The translations under genes and the position numbers were made by a program. A stretch of 64,000 nt of DNA from an uncultured bacterium (GTDB lineage Bacteria; Cyanobacteriota; Vampirovibrionia; Gastranaerophilales; Gastranaerophilaceae). Shown piece by piece: positions 17,340 to 26,944 of this stretch (positions are counted from its first letter, which is position 1; each line of letters starts with the position of its first letter). Under the pieces are notes generated by a model, which was not told the DNA's origin, did not search any database, and saw only the letters and a program-made list of their open reading frames with translations. The stretch spans positions 62,001 to 126,000 of the forward strand of contig CADAYD010000008.1 in the NCBI GenBank assembly GCA_902791985.1, in the 5' to 3' direction.

Positions 17340-18356
17340 TTATGTCGCAAAATAATTGACTAAACCGTCACGAAGTTTTTCATTTTTGCAGAGCTTTTTG
17401 AGTTTTGATATTGCTCTTGTTTCTATCTGACGAATACGTTCGCGAGAAACACCGTATTGTGTTCCTATTTCATCCAAAGTTTTTTTATGACCGTTACTGT
17501 CAAGTCCGTAGCGCAATATCAAAACATCACGCTCTTTTTGGCTTAACTGGTTCAATATTGTTCTTATATCTTCAAGCAAATTATCCTGCGAAACCCTGCT
17601 ATCGGGAGTTATTGTCGAGTTATCGACTATAAAATCAGCAATTTTAGAAGATTCTTCATCTCCGGTCGCCGGAGTATCCATACTGATTGTAGATTGTGCA
17701 GATTTTATTATAGAGGTTAATTTTTGTACTGACAATCCCATACGATAAGCGATTTCCTGCTTTGTAGGAGTTCTGCCAAGCTCAGAAGTCAAATCAAGAG
17801 TAGCCTTTCGAATTTTGCTTATTGAATCAATCATGTGAATAGGCAGCCTAATAATTCTTGCTTTATCAGCGATTGCTCTTGTTATTGATTGCTGAATCCA
17901 CCAAGTTGCATAAGTAGAAAATTTGTACCCTTTACGGTAATCAAAACGACCTGCGGCTTTGATTAAACCAACATTACCTTCTTGTATTAAATCAAGAAAA
18001 GATAAACCTCTGCCAATATATTTTTTGGCTATACTCACAACAAGTCTTAAATTCGCATTAACCAGCAAATCTTTTGCAAATCTGTCACTATTTTCTTGTA
18101 TTTTTTTAGCTAACTCGAGCTCTTCCTCAGTAGATAAAAGAGGAATTTTCCCAATCTGTCTTAAATAAATTTTTACACTATCATCAGAACTGACAGAACC
18201 TAAACTCTCTTGAACTTTAGGTCCCTCTACTGATTTTAAAACATCTTCTCCGTCCTGTTCTTCATCCTGAGTTTCTAATTGAAGTTTATGAAAATCTACA
18301 CTTTCGTCGGATATTTCATCAGGAATTATGCCAAAACTATCAAATTCTTCGCTCAT
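17340..18356 (-). CDS. RNA polymerase sigma-70 factor (RpoD/SigA family)
   Basis: A 338-residue group 1 or 2 sigma factor. Region 1.2 ([19 protein letters not shown]), region 2 with [20 protein letters not shown] and the -10 recognition part [19 protein letters not shown], region 3, and region 4.2 with the [22 protein letters not shown] are all present. The N-terminal 1.1 domain is only a short acidic segment. The ATG at 18356 follows AGAGGAT; a longer in-frame start lacks support. It follows the methyltransferase and nadA on the same strand. It may be the primary sigma factor; the many extended -10 promoters in this window fit its region 2-3. Confidence 0.9.
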   Translation of the reverse strand: MSEEFDSFGIIPDEISDESVDFHKLQLETQDEEQDGEDVLKSVEGPKVQESLGSVSSDDSVKIYLRQIGKIPLLSTEEELELAKKIQENSDRFAKDLLVNANLRLVVSIAKKYIGRGLSFLDLIQEGNVGLIKAAGRFDYRKGYKFSTYATWWIQQSITRAIADKARIIRLPIHMIDSISKIRKATLDLTSELGRTPTKQEIAYRMGLSVQKLTSIIKSAQSTISMDTPATGDEESSKIADFIVDNSTITPDSRVSQDNLLEDIRTILNQLSQKERDVLILRYGLDSNGHKKTLDEIGTQYGVSRERIRQIETRAISKLKKLCKNEKLRDGLVNYFAT

Positions 18357-18396
18357 TTTTATCCTCTTATAATTTAATAATAGCACGAAATAAATT

Positions 18397-19149
18397 TTAT
18401 TTCTTAAGTTTTTGTCTAAGAGTCTCAAAAATCACTGCACTCAATGCATTCGAAACGTTAAGAGAATTAAAGTTGTTTTGCATTGGAATTTTTACTACAA
18501 AATCGGAAGCCTTTAAAAGTGATTTAGAAACTCCTGCGTGCTCTGCGCCCATAATAATCGCAAAATTCATATCGTCATATCTGATATCATAATAATTATC
18601 TTTTGCACTTGCATCTGTTGCAATTACCCACCAGTTGTTTTCTTTTAATCTTTGCACTGCGTTAATCAGGCTATTTACTTTTATTATTGGGATAAAATTT
18701 ATAGCTCCGGCACTAATTTTTTCAACGGTTGAATTAACTAATACATTTCTGCGGGAAGGAATTATAATACCATCAACTCCGGCGCAAACGCAAGTCCTTA
18801 TAATTGCTCCAAGATTGTGAGAATCCTCTACCCCATCCAAAATTACAAGTGAACCAAATCCGGCTTTTTGCTTAATTCTGCTTATAAATTCTTCTAATTC
18901 CATATATTTTATGGGTGAAATTTGTGCAATTATTCCCTGATGATTAAATTCTTCATACGGTTGAAATTTTTCTTTCCCAACAAATTGAAAAATTATTCCT
19001 CTGCTTTGCGCTAATTCTTTAATTTTTGCTATTTTAACATCAGTATGAATGTTTTTTGAAATCAAAATTTTATTTATTTCTCTGTTACCCGCATTTAGGG
19101 CCTCAAGAACAGAATTTTTACCGTAAATAATATCAAAATTATCTTCCAT
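18397..19149 (-). CDS. rlmB: TrmH/SpoU-family RNA 2'-O-methyltransferase (RlmB-like)
   Basis: A 250-residue SPOUT methyltransferase, probably acting on 23S rRNA (RlmB-type) or tRNA with S-adenosylmethionine. The substrate-binding N-terminal domain begins [15 protein letters not shown]. The catalytic knot carries [23 protein letters not shown]-like positions and the trefoil motif [15 protein letters not shown], with [15 protein letters not shown] near the end. Its ATG overlaps the nadA stop by one base, showing translational coupling. Confidence 0.9.
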   Translation of the reverse strand: MEDNFDIIYGKNSVLEALNAGNREINKILISKNIHTDVKIAKIKELAQSRGIIFQFVGKEKFQPYEEFNHQGIIAQISPIKYMELEEFISRIKQKAGFGSLVILDGVEDSHNLGAIIRTCVCAGVDGIIIPSRRNVLVNSTVEKISAGAINFIPIIKVNSLINAVQRLKENNWWVIATDASAKDNYYDIRYDDMNFAIIMGAEHAGVSKSLLKASDFVVKIPMQNNFNSLNVSNALSAVIFETLRQKLKK

Positions 19150-20057
19150 TATTTTGAAACCTCAAGCATTCTATCAAGACATCTGACGGCCCTTTGCGCT
19201 ATGTCTTTATCAACAAAAATTTCATTTTCTTCTGTTTCTAAAACATGCAGAATATCTTCTAATGATGTCATTTTCATGTTCGGACAAATCAGATTACTTT
19301 TTATAGGTATAATGTTTTTGTTAGGATAATCTCGCTTTAATCTGTCGGTTACACCTTGTTCTGTTGCAATAACAAATGTTTTATCTTTACTTTTTTCAAC
19401 AAATTTCATTATTCCTGCAGTTGAACCCACATAATCAGCAATAGAACTGACTGACATGTGACACTCGGGATGAGCAAGAATCAGTGCCTCCGGATATTTA
19501 TTTCTTGCGTTTTCAATATCTTGCGGTCTTATTTGCAAATGGGTAGGGCAAAATCCGGGGTATGTAATAACTTCAACATTTCCTAACTGTTTTTCAACCC
19601 ATTTACCCAAATATGTATCAGGTACAAATAAAATTTTACTTTTCCCAAGGCTTTTTACAATTTTTTCGGCATTTGAACTTGTACAACAAATATCACATTC
19701 CGCTTTAACTTCCGCCGTTGAATTTACATAACAAACAGTCGGAAGCGATGGATGCTGCGCTAAAAATTCTTTTAACTGCCTGTGACTGAGCATATCTGCC
19801 ATCCTGCAGCCCGCCTCAATTTGCGGAAGTAAAACTTTTTTGTTTGGAGATAAAAGTTTTGCAGTTTGCGCCATGAAATAGACACCTGCAAAAACAATAA
19901 TGTCCGCATCCGTTCTTGATGCTATTTGGCTCAAATATAGGGAATCTCCAACATAATCCGCAACCTTATCAATTTCAACCGGTTGATAACAATGAGCAAG
20001 AATTATGGCATTTTTCTGCTTTTTTAATATTTTAATTTTTTCTAATATATTAGACAT
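19149..20057 (-). CDS. nadA: Quinolinate synthase A
   Basis: Condenses iminoaspartate with dihydroxyacetone phosphate to quinolinate in NAD synthesis, using an oxygen-sensitive [4Fe-4S] cluster. Typical segments are AIILAHCYQPVEI, VGDSLYLSQIA, VCYVNSTAEVKAECD, ILAHPECHMSV and the C-terminal NLICPNMKMTSLEDIL with a cluster Cys. The length of 302 is normal. Aspartate oxidase (nadB) and nadC are not in the window. First gene of the operon with the methyltransferase and sigma factor. Confidence 0.95.
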   Translation of the reverse strand: MSNILEKIKILKKQKNAIILAHCYQPVEIDKVADYVGDSLYLSQIASRTDADIIVFAGVYFMAQTAKLLSPNKKVLLPQIEAGCRMADMLSHRQLKEFLAQHPSLPTVCYVNSTAEVKAECDICCTSSNAEKIVKSLGKSKILFVPDTYLGKWVEKQLGNVEVITYPGFCPTHLQIRPQDIENARNKYPEALILAHPECHMSVSSIADYVGSTAGIMKFVEKSKDKTFVIATEQGVTDRLKRDYPNKNIIPIKSNLICPNMKMTSLEDILHVLETEENEIFVDKDIAQRAVRCLDRMLEVSK

Positions 20058-20169
20058 AAATAGATATTATTATCCTTTCAAGGGTGTAAATTTATGTTAA
20101 GATTTTTTTATTTATAAAATATATTGTATAATAAAAATAGGATTATAGTAAATAAATATAAGGTTATAT

Positions 20170-21888
20170 ATGTCAAATTTTTTGGATAGCATTTTGGGAG
20201 GCGCAACAGAGGTATACATTGCGATATCTCCATCAAATCGTTTGGAACTTGGGGTTTTAGATCTTCATACTAAACTCATTAAACATTACGTTTTGGCCTC
20301 TATAGAATACAATGAGTCATTAAGAGAAGTTGCGGATTATGAAATTTTAAAGGTTAAAATTCAAAAATTGTTTGAAGAATGTGGCTTACAACCGGCAAAA
20401 TGCAACGTTCATTTAAGTGTTCCGACAATATGGTTTTCGTTCAAAGATAATATACCTTTAACAACCGATGAAGAAAGCATGAAAAATATTGTTTTGAGTG
20501 AACTTGACCAGACATATATATTTAAGAGAAAAGATCCTGTTCCATTCTGGTTTAATGCTCCTGCTGAACTTGAAACAGACACTAAAAGTATCTTTTACAC
20601 CGCTATTCAAGCAGATGTTATGGATACTTACAGAGAAATTTTCAAAGAAATGGGCGCAAACTTAGTTGAAATAACCTGTTCTTTAATTTCCGATTTAAAA
20701 GCACTTGCAACATACGGCTTTGCGGAAGAAGAGATGAACAATAGCGAAGCTAACTGGAACTTAATGATTGTTAACAACAGCGGTTTTGAATTGTTCACTC
20801 TTAAAGGGAAGAAAATTTCGCAATATTACGAAGAACCACTGCCGGTAAAATCATTTGAAGGAGAAGAAATATACTCCGCAATAAATAATGCGGCTCAAAT
20901 CGCATTAATGAGTACCTTAGGGGAATCTTTGGTAATAATATCCGAAACAGATCTTGTATCAGCAAAGGAATTATCTAAAAAACTTCAATTTAAAGGAAAA
21001 GTAACTATAATTGAAGATAATAAATTTAGAAAAGAACCCTTTTCAGGAATTACTCAAGCATTAATTCCTGCATTACAGCCTGAAGTTTCATTCCATTTAT
21101 TAGGTATGTTTCCGGATTCAGCAATAATCCCTATAACAATAAATTTTCTTTTTGCAATAGAAGGATTTGCAAGAAATGATATATGGGAAATTCAAATCAG
21201 CGCAGATAAAACTATAGTTCTGACAAAATCAAAAGCAATGCTCTATAGTTTAATTTTTCTTGCTATTGTGGGTATCCCGTTAATATTTGGAATAGTATCT
21301 ACATCAATGTTGGTTAATAAATATCAAAGCCAAGTTGAAGAACTTGATTCTGAATTAAATAATATAAATGCTCAACTTGCTAAATATAATAACAAAGGAC
21401 CTGCAAGTTTTGATCCTTTTCAAGAGATTGAAAGAGTCCTGAAAAACAATAGAACAAAAATAATGGCATATGCAGCATTAGGAGAATCCGTACCCAAAAA
21501 CTTGTATTTGAGTTATTTTATGACCGGAGATGACGGCTATATTGATATTCAGGGTTGCGCAAATACAGTTGAAGATGTTTACGTATTTTTCCAAAATTTG
21601 AAAGATTCCCTCGTTGAATCTAAGTTAAGACTAAGTAAACTGGATTTAAAAACATCTTCGCTCGATGATGTAATTGAAAACAACTCCGGTTTTAACAACG
21701 CTCCTTACGTATTTGAAATTACAAATATGGATGAGGGACAATTATCAGCATTTATGAATGCATTAAGAGGAGCTGCGCAGCCTGATAATCAACAAAATGG
21801 AGGAGCTGCACCAAATTCTCCGGCAGCATCAAATACACCTGCTGCACCACCTGCTGCACCACCTCAAAATACAACACCTACCAACTAA
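20170..21888 (+). CDS. PilM-PilN-type fusion protein of a type IV pilus/secretion assembly
   Basis: The 572-residue protein combines an actin-like PilM-style N-terminal part (1-340; VYIAISPSNRLELGVLDLHT at the start) with a single membrane segment (about 357-380), a coiled coil and a PilN-like periplasmic domain, ending in a 45-residue Pro/Ala/Asn linker. Separate PilM and PilN proteins are usual, so this is a fusion by architecture. PilO follows after 22 bp. The assignment rests on layout and neighbour more than on sharp motifs. Confidence 0.7.
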   Translation: MSNFLDSILGGATEVYIAISPSNRLELGVLDLHTKLIKHYVLASIEYNESLREVADYEILKVKIQKLFEECGLQPAKCNVHLSVPTIWFSFKDNIPLTTDEESMKNIVLSELDQTYIFKRKDPVPFWFNAPAELETDTKSIFYTAIQADVMDTYREIFKEMGANLVEITCSLISDLKALATYGFAEEEMNNSEANWNLMIVNNSGFELFTLKGKKISQYYEEPLPVKSFEGEEIYSAINNAAQIALMSTLGESLVIISETDLVSAKELSKKLQFKGKVTIIEDNKFRKEPFSGITQALIPALQPEVSFHLLGMFPDSAIIPITINFLFAIEGFARNDIWEIQISADKTIVLTKSKAMLYSLIFLAIVGIPLIFGIVSTSMLVNKYQSQVEELDSELNNINAQLAKYNNKGPASFDPFQEIERVLKNNRTKIMAYAALGESVPKNLYLSYFMTGDDGYIDIQGCANTVEDVYVFFQNLKDSLVESKLRLSKLDLKTSSLDDVIENNSGFNNAPYVFEITNMDEGQLSAFMNALRGAAQPDNQQNGGAAPNSPAASNTPAAPPAAPPQNTTPTN

Positions 21889-21910
21889 GATTAAAAGGAT
21901 TTAATAAAAT

Positions 21911-22501
21911 ATGGATAACGAAAAATTAAAACAATTTTTAGTACCGATATCAATAGTAATAGTTACATTATTAATCGCAGTTTATTTTGGAATGAAACTA
22001 TTAAATAATGTTCAGACTGTAGTTAACAACAAAAACACTGTTTCAACCAAGCAGCAGGAATTAACAGAGAAAAAAGAGCAATTAGAAAAATTAAAAAAAC
22101 AAGAAGTGGAAGAAGCACAAAAATTAGCAGAAAGTGCTTCAAAAAGTAAACCTTTTTACAAACCGGCAGCAACAGGGATGAACACTGAAGCTGTTATAGC
22201 AGGCGAATTTACAGAAATTCTTGAGTTAATCCGTGCAAATAAAATAAAAGTTCGTACAATAAAATATGAATACGACCCTCAAGATGATGCTTTTATTAAA
22301 GGTGCAGCAGGGAAATATAAATCAGCACGCTTAAATATGGAAATGATTGCAGATTATACAAGCTATAATAACTTCTTAAAAGAACTTTATAAGCATGACC
22401 ATTTTTTGGATATTCAGTCAGTTGAAATTGTTCCATACAAGAAAAACAAACAAATTTTACTTATAAATTTCAAACTTAAACTATATTCTCAAGAATTGTA
22501 A
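21911..22501 (+). CDS. pilO: PilO-like type IV pilus assembly protein
   Basis: A 196-residue bitopic protein: a short cytoplasmic start, one membrane helix (about 12-32), a charged coiled coil (about 45-85) and a ferredoxin-like periplasmic domain with the PilO-style segment YTSYNNFLKELYKHDHFLDI. It would pair with the PilN part of the upstream fusion in the alignment subcomplex. An AAAGGATT site precedes the ATG. Its TAA abuts the stop codon of the convergent radical SAM gene with no base between. Confidence 0.75.
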   Translation: MDNEKLKQFLVPISIVIVTLLIAVYFGMKLLNNVQTVVNNKNTVSTKQQELTEKKEQLEKLKKQEVEEAQKLAESASKSKPFYKPAATGMNTEAVIAGEFTEILELIRANKIKVRTIKYEYDPQDDAFIKGAAGKYKSARLNMEMIADYTSYNNFLKELYKHDHFLDIQSVEIVPYKKNKQILLINFKLKLYSQEL

Positions 22502-23353
22502 TCAACGAAAATTACTAAAATTTATCCCAAACATTTCGTGTAAAGATTTACAGCAAGTTTGGCAATATTCGGTTTCTAAGGGAACAATTTTTGAAAAATC
22601 TTTTAAATTAGACCCGCACCGACCTCGATAATCATTTGCCAAAAACGGGCAAGAGTACACCCCCTTTGAAGTCAACATCCGTCCATATTCACATTCTAAT
22701 CTTCCCCAACTTTCGACCGAAAATTCATCCTCTCTAACAGTATTGTCATGGAAAGGATTTATTATTATATGCGATTTATCAATCCCGTAATCAAAAAATT
22801 TTTCTAAAAATTTTTCACATATAGTTCTTTCATCTTCATTATAATAATTTGTTACGGATATTATCGGAGTAAAATTGTATTTAACCAAATGCTTTATCGC
22901 AAAACTTCCATGCCTGTACGCACCTCTATAGCGAGAATCGTCATTTTTAATTTCATCATAATGATCAAAACTTATCCTGAATATTATTTCATTTTTGGAT
23001 TCATCCTCGACCTTTTTCAAAAATCTTGCTTTCTTTTCATTTATAAAAGAACCGTTTGTACAAATACAAACATTTGAATATTTTAGGCACAATCTTAAAA
23101 TAGAATTGAAATCATGATGTGTCATGGGTTCAGCACCGGTCAAATAAATACATTTTAAACTCATAGAGCCAATATCTTTAAGTGAATTTTCTACGGTTTC
23201 AATATCTATAAAATTTTCACCTTTTTTAAACTGAGGGAAATCAATGTAACAGTGAGTACATTTTTGGTTACAGCAATCAGATGTTAATTCAATAAACAAA
23301 TTATCAAAACTTTTCATATGTGCCAATTTTGATTTGCGGATAGTTGTATTCAT
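22502..23353 (-). CDS. Radical SAM protein with C-terminal cysteine cluster
   Basis: The 283-residue protein has the CxxxCxxC motif in SDCCNQKCTHCY (C28, C32, C35), the usual GAEPMTH-type SAM-binding strand and ICTNGSF. The C-terminal part carries further cysteines (CPFLANDYRGRC, CQTCC) in a SPASM-like pattern, suggesting extra [4Fe-4S] clusters and a peptide or small-molecule modification role. AAGGAGC precedes the ATG at 23353. It is divergent from the aldolase-like gene with an 88-bp gap. The substrate is unknown; no obvious precursor peptide is adjacent. Confidence 0.8.
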   Translation of the reverse strand: MNTTIRKSKLAHMKSFDNLFIELTSDCCNQKCTHCYIDFPQFKKGENFIDIETVENSLKDIGSMSLKCIYLTGAEPMTHHDFNSILRLCLKYSNVCICTNGSFINEKKARFLKKVEDESKNEIIFRISFDHYDEIKNDDSRYRGAYRHGSFAIKHLVKYNFTPIISVTNYYNEDERTICEKFLEKFFDYGIDKSHIIINPFHDNTVREDEFSVESWGRLECEYGRMLTSKGVYSCPFLANDYRGRCGSNLKDFSKIVPLETEYCQTCCKSLHEMFGINFSNFR

Positions 23354-23426
23354 ATATTTAGCTCCTTTTTTATAATAGATATTAAACTTATAAGCATAAA
23401 AATAAATCACCCGCTAAGGCACTTTA

Positions 23427-23435
23427 TGTTAGAAT
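23427..23435 (+). promoter_or_regulatory. Leaderless-type promoter of the aldolase-like gene
   Basis: TGT plus TAGAAT (23430-23435), 6 nt (ATTTAT), then ATG at 23442. No ribosome binding site. Confidence 0.55.
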
Positions 23436-23441
23436 ATTTAT

Positions 23442-24140
23442 ATGGTAAAGATTCTGGATTGCACTTTAAGAGATGGCGGGCATCAAAATAATTGGATTTT
23501 TGATGATACATTTGTGAATAACTTGCTGCAAAAATCAAAAAGCGAAAATTTTGACTATTTTGAAATAGGATACCGCAACCGAATCGATAAAGAAGGAAAA
23601 GGTAATTTTTTTTACTGCACGAAAAATGTTATAGAAAAATATACATTTAATAAAAATAATTTAAAAATCGGCGTAATGGCAGATTATAAAAGAATAGATC
23701 TTGATGATTTTAAATCTGCAAAAGAAGATAATATTGATTTTATACGTATTGCTTGTCATCCCGATAAAATTAAAGAAAGTATAATTTGCTGCGAAAAATT
23801 AAAAAACAATGGCTACAATATTTTTCTGCAACTTATGGAAATCCCGAATCTTGAGAATTCTCATTACAAAATTTTAGAGGAATGGAACAGCAAGGAAATC
23901 CTTATAAGCCTTTATATTGCAGATACATATAGCAGAGCAAAACCTCAAGATATAAAGAATTATTTTGACAATTTGTATTCAATTGGTTTTGAACGTGTGA
24001 GCTTTCATTCCCACAACGGCAAGGGCTTAGCACTCGAAAATACAATTACAGCCATTGAATGTGGTGCATACTCAATAGATGTTTCTCAAAACGGTCTTGG
24101 AGGAAATCTCAATTATAACGATTTTAAAAATTGTTTGTAG
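23442..24140 (+). CDS. DRE-TIM metallolyase (HMGL/aldolase family), short form
   Basis: A 232-residue TIM-barrel enzyme with the metal-binding ILDCTLRDGG at the N-terminus and the histidine pair VSFHSHNGKGLALENT near residues 188-203, then DVSQNGLGGN. These identify the HMG-CoA lyase/isopropylmalate synthase/4-hydroxy-2-oxovalerate aldolase group. It stops about 30-60 residues earlier than most members, just after the last barrel strand, so the activity may be altered or the end lost. The gene overlaps the convergent receiver gene by 28 bases. Substrate unknown. Confidence 0.82.
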   Translation: MVKILDCTLRDGGHQNNWIFDDTFVNNLLQKSKSENFDYFEIGYRNRIDKEGKGNFFYCTKNVIEKYTFNKNNLKIGVMADYKRIDLDDFKSAKEDNIDFIRIACHPDKIKESIICCEKLKNNGYNIFLQLMEIPNLENSHYKILEEWNSKEILISLYIADTYSRAKPQDIKNYFDNLYSIGFERVSFHSHNGKGLALENTITAIECGAYSIDVSQNGLGGNLNYNDFKNCL

Positions 24141-24502
24141 ATTTGTGCATCAGAATTTCTGACAGTAAACTTAGAGAGATAATTAACCCCGTATTTCTTA
24201 GCAATTTGCTCTATGGACGGAGTTGCGGATATTATAACAATGTTTGTATTTTTATACTCATCAAACATATGGATTTGCTCAATGAGCCATTCTCCGGCAA
24301 GTTTTGGTAAATAATTACTTTCCATTTGTAAATCAGTAAAAATAACATCATAAGGATTATCTATCGAAATTTCAATTTTAGATAGCGCCTCATTCGCATT
24401 GAAGGCTACATCTATTTGAGACTTATTTAATCCAAGATATTCAAGATTGGTTTGGTGAAACTTAATCCACCCCGGGACATCATCGACAATTAATATTTTC
24501 AT
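24113..24502 (-). CDS. Single-domain response regulator (receiver only)
   Basis: A 129-residue CheY-like receiver with the acidic pair D7-D8, phospho-acceptor D57 in VIFTDLQM, a switch Ser in VIISAT and the conserved Lys in YLSKFTV. No output domain is fused, so it should act by protein contact. There is no histidine kinase nearby. The 3' end overlaps the convergent aldolase gene. It lies 12 bases after recJ on the same strand, so it may be expressed behind recJ. Confidence 0.85.
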   Translation of the reverse strand: MKILIVDDVPGWIKFHQTNLEYLGLNKSQIDVAFNANEALSKIEISIDNPYDVIFTDLQMESNYLPKLAGEWLIEQIHMFDEYKNTNIVIISATPSIEQIAKKYGVNYLSKFTVRNSDAQIYKQFLKSL

Positions 24503-24514
24503 AAATAATCCTCT

Positions 24515-26863
24515 CTAACAATTCAAAATTTGCTCTAAATCATCTTCAAGCAAGCTTTGACGAAAAATGTCACATTCCTGCGCGAGTTCAAAAATTCTGT
24601 CATACTCAGGACTGCTCAATATTTTCGAAGCATTATCAATATTTTTAGCCGAAATTACGCAATAATTATCAAACTTTTGAGTTATTTCCACGCACTCATA
24701 TTGTGCGAATAAATTAAGTAAAGAATTCACAACCTCAAAAGATTTTCCTAAAAAGCTTGCACAACGAACGTATTCGACTTTCCCACCATTATTATTCAGC
24801 GCAAATTTTATCATCCCGTTAAAAGTATTTAATAACGAAACTTCATCATAAATCTTTGGTTCAAAATTCATGAAATGCAAGCCTTTTGGCTTTGCCATAT
24901 TTAAGATGTAATCAAAAGTTTCCCTATCTGCCGGATAATCAAAAAACATTACAAAATCACACTCCGGCACATTTTCACGAGTAAAAACACGAGAACTTAT
25001 GGCAGGATATGGTTTAATACTGTCCAAAACCGATTTACATTCAGCAAAGACTCCGATTTTTGTTGCAGTATTTTTCAAATAATCATTCACATTATTCAAA
25101 AAATCCGTTTTTTGCCGATAATCATAAATCTTGAGTTTTTCTTCTACTGACTCACTATCAACGAGCTTATCGCTATGAATATCATCAACAATCAATTGTA
25201 TCAATACATTTCCGTTATACTCATTCTTTTGCGGATGAAATGCCAAATCAAGCCTGTCCCCGATATTCAACGGCACATCTCCCCTGTTCCACCAAATAGC
25301 AGGGAAATTATAACCGTCTTTTGAAACCATAAGTCGCAGATGTTTTCCATTTTCGCCCATCAACCGCTTTTCTGTTACCACAAAATCATCCGTTTCAAAA
25401 ATCGGACTCGGATTATTTGCTCCAAATGGCTCGAGTTCAGACAAATGTTCAATAAAATCAAGTGTTATATCGGGCGCTTCCAGTTTCAAATCTATATTTA
25501 TAAACGGTTTTAAGTCCTGCCCCGCAACATAGTGCGCAATTGTTTCATTAAGTGCTTTTTTAATATCGATAAATGATGATTTTTCTTCACTAAAACTTAA
25601 ACCGGCCGCAAGTTTATGCCCGCCAAAACCATCTAAAAATTCAGAGTTTTCACTTATTACATCATATAAAGGCACACCCTCAATACTTCTTGCCGAGCAA
25701 CGATAAACCCCGTCTTTTTTTGTCATTAAAAATGTCGGCTTATAGTATTTTTCTACAAATTTTGACGCAACAATTCCGATTATCCCGATGTGCCAATCTT
25801 CGTGAAACAAAATTATCGCCGGTTCTTTTGTTCCTTCTTTCAAATACATTTGCTCTGCCTGCTCAAATGTATCGTCACAAAGTCTTTGACGAACAGAATT
25901 CAACTCATTCAAGGTTTCAATTGCAACTTTTACTTCCTGTACATTATCTGAAATTAAAACTTTTACTGCGTTGTCAACACTATCAAGCCTGCCTGATGCG
26001 TTTATTCGCGGAGCAATTCCAAATGCGATATTTTCGGATGTTATACCCTTTGAAATATCATAATTTGCACTTTCTAAGAGCAATTTCAATCCTTCATGAC
26101 GCCCCTGCGAAATTAAATCCAAACCTTTAGTAACAAAATATCTGTTTTCGCCCAGAAGCGGGACAATATCCGCAACAGTTCCAACCGCCACAAACGGCAG
26201 TATTTCATTAACAAATGCTGCTTTGTTGTAATGAGCCAAAAGAGCCTGTGCAACTTTGAATGCAACTCCGCAACCGGCAAGATAGGTCAAATATTCTATT
26301 TGTTTGGCACTTAATTTTTCATCTAATGCGTTGGGCGCTTTTGGGTTTATTATGGCATATGCATCAGGTAATATTTCAGGTGCTTCGTGGTGATCGGTAA
26401 TAATTACGTCAATCGTTTTAAAACTGTTTACAAATTTAACCGCATCAACATCTGATATCCCGCAATCAACAGAAATTATTACCTTTGGCTTTATGGTCGT
26501 CATAATTTTTACAAGAGCTTTTGTATCAAAACCGTGACCTTGAACTTCTCTGTCAGGGATAAAATAACTCAAATTTGCACCCAAAAATTGAAAAGTCTTA
26601 TATAAAATTGAAGTTGATGTGACTCCATCCGCATCAAAATCACCATAAATTAAAATTGGCTCATTATTATCAATAGCGTTTGAAAGCCTTTCTACGGTCT
26701 TTTTCATATCATTGAAAACGTATGGTGAAGTCAATTCCATTTCAAGGGGATTTAGAAAATTTTTAATCTCTGCAGGCGATGTAATTCCTCTTGAGGACAA
26801 AAGCTTTTCTATTAAAGAACCCTTAAATTCCTCATTACTTTTTAAAACCCATTCTTTTTTCAT
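24515..26863 (-). CDS. recJ: Single-stranded-DNA exonuclease RecJ
   Basis: A 5'-3' single-strand exonuclease used in recombination and repair. The DHH phosphoesterase core has YGDFDADGVTSTSIL, SVDCGISD and VIITDHHEAPE; the DHHA1 region includes GFGGHKLAAGLSF; an OB-fold follows (about 460-560). The C-terminal 220 residues form an extra domain resembling that seen in Firmicute and cyanobacterial RecJ, giving 782 residues in total. The ATG at 26863 is weakly served by TAGAG. Confidence 0.93.
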   Translation of the reverse strand: MKKEWVLKSNEEFKGSLIEKLLSSRGITSPAEIKNFLNPLEMELTSPYVFNDMKKTVERLSNAIDNNEPILIYGDFDADGVTSTSILYKTFQFLGANLSYFIPDREVQGHGFDTKALVKIMTTIKPKVIISVDCGISDVDAVKFVNSFKTIDVIITDHHEAPEILPDAYAIINPKAPNALDEKLSAKQIEYLTYLAGCGVAFKVAQALLAHYNKAAFVNEILPFVAVGTVADIVPLLGENRYFVTKGLDLISQGRHEGLKLLLESANYDISKGITSENIAFGIAPRINASGRLDSVDNAVKVLISDNVQEVKVAIETLNELNSVRQRLCDDTFEQAEQMYLKEGTKEPAIILFHEDWHIGIIGIVASKFVEKYYKPTFLMTKKDGVYRCSARSIEGVPLYDVISENSEFLDGFGGHKLAAGLSFSEEKSSFIDIKKALNETIAHYVAGQDLKPFINIDLKLEAPDITLDFIEHLSELEPFGANNPSPIFETDDFVVTEKRLMGENGKHLRLMVSKDGYNFPAIWWNRGDVPLNIGDRLDLAFHPQKNEYNGNVLIQLIVDDIHSDKLVDSESVEEKLKIYDYRQKTDFLNNVNDYLKNTATKIGVFAECKSVLDSIKPYPAISSRVFTRENVPECDFVMFFDYPADRETFDYILNMAKPKGLHFMNFEPKIYDEVSLLNTFNGMIKFALNNNGGKVEYVRCASFLGKSFEVVNSLLNLFAQYECVEITQKFDNYCVISAKNIDNASKILSSPEYDRIFELAQECDIFRQSLLEDDLEQILNC

Positions 26864-26944
26864 ACTCTAAAATTCCCTATCAATATAATGATAGCATAAA
26901 TAAAACATATTCGTGATATAATTGCTGCTAAAAAGAGGTAAATT

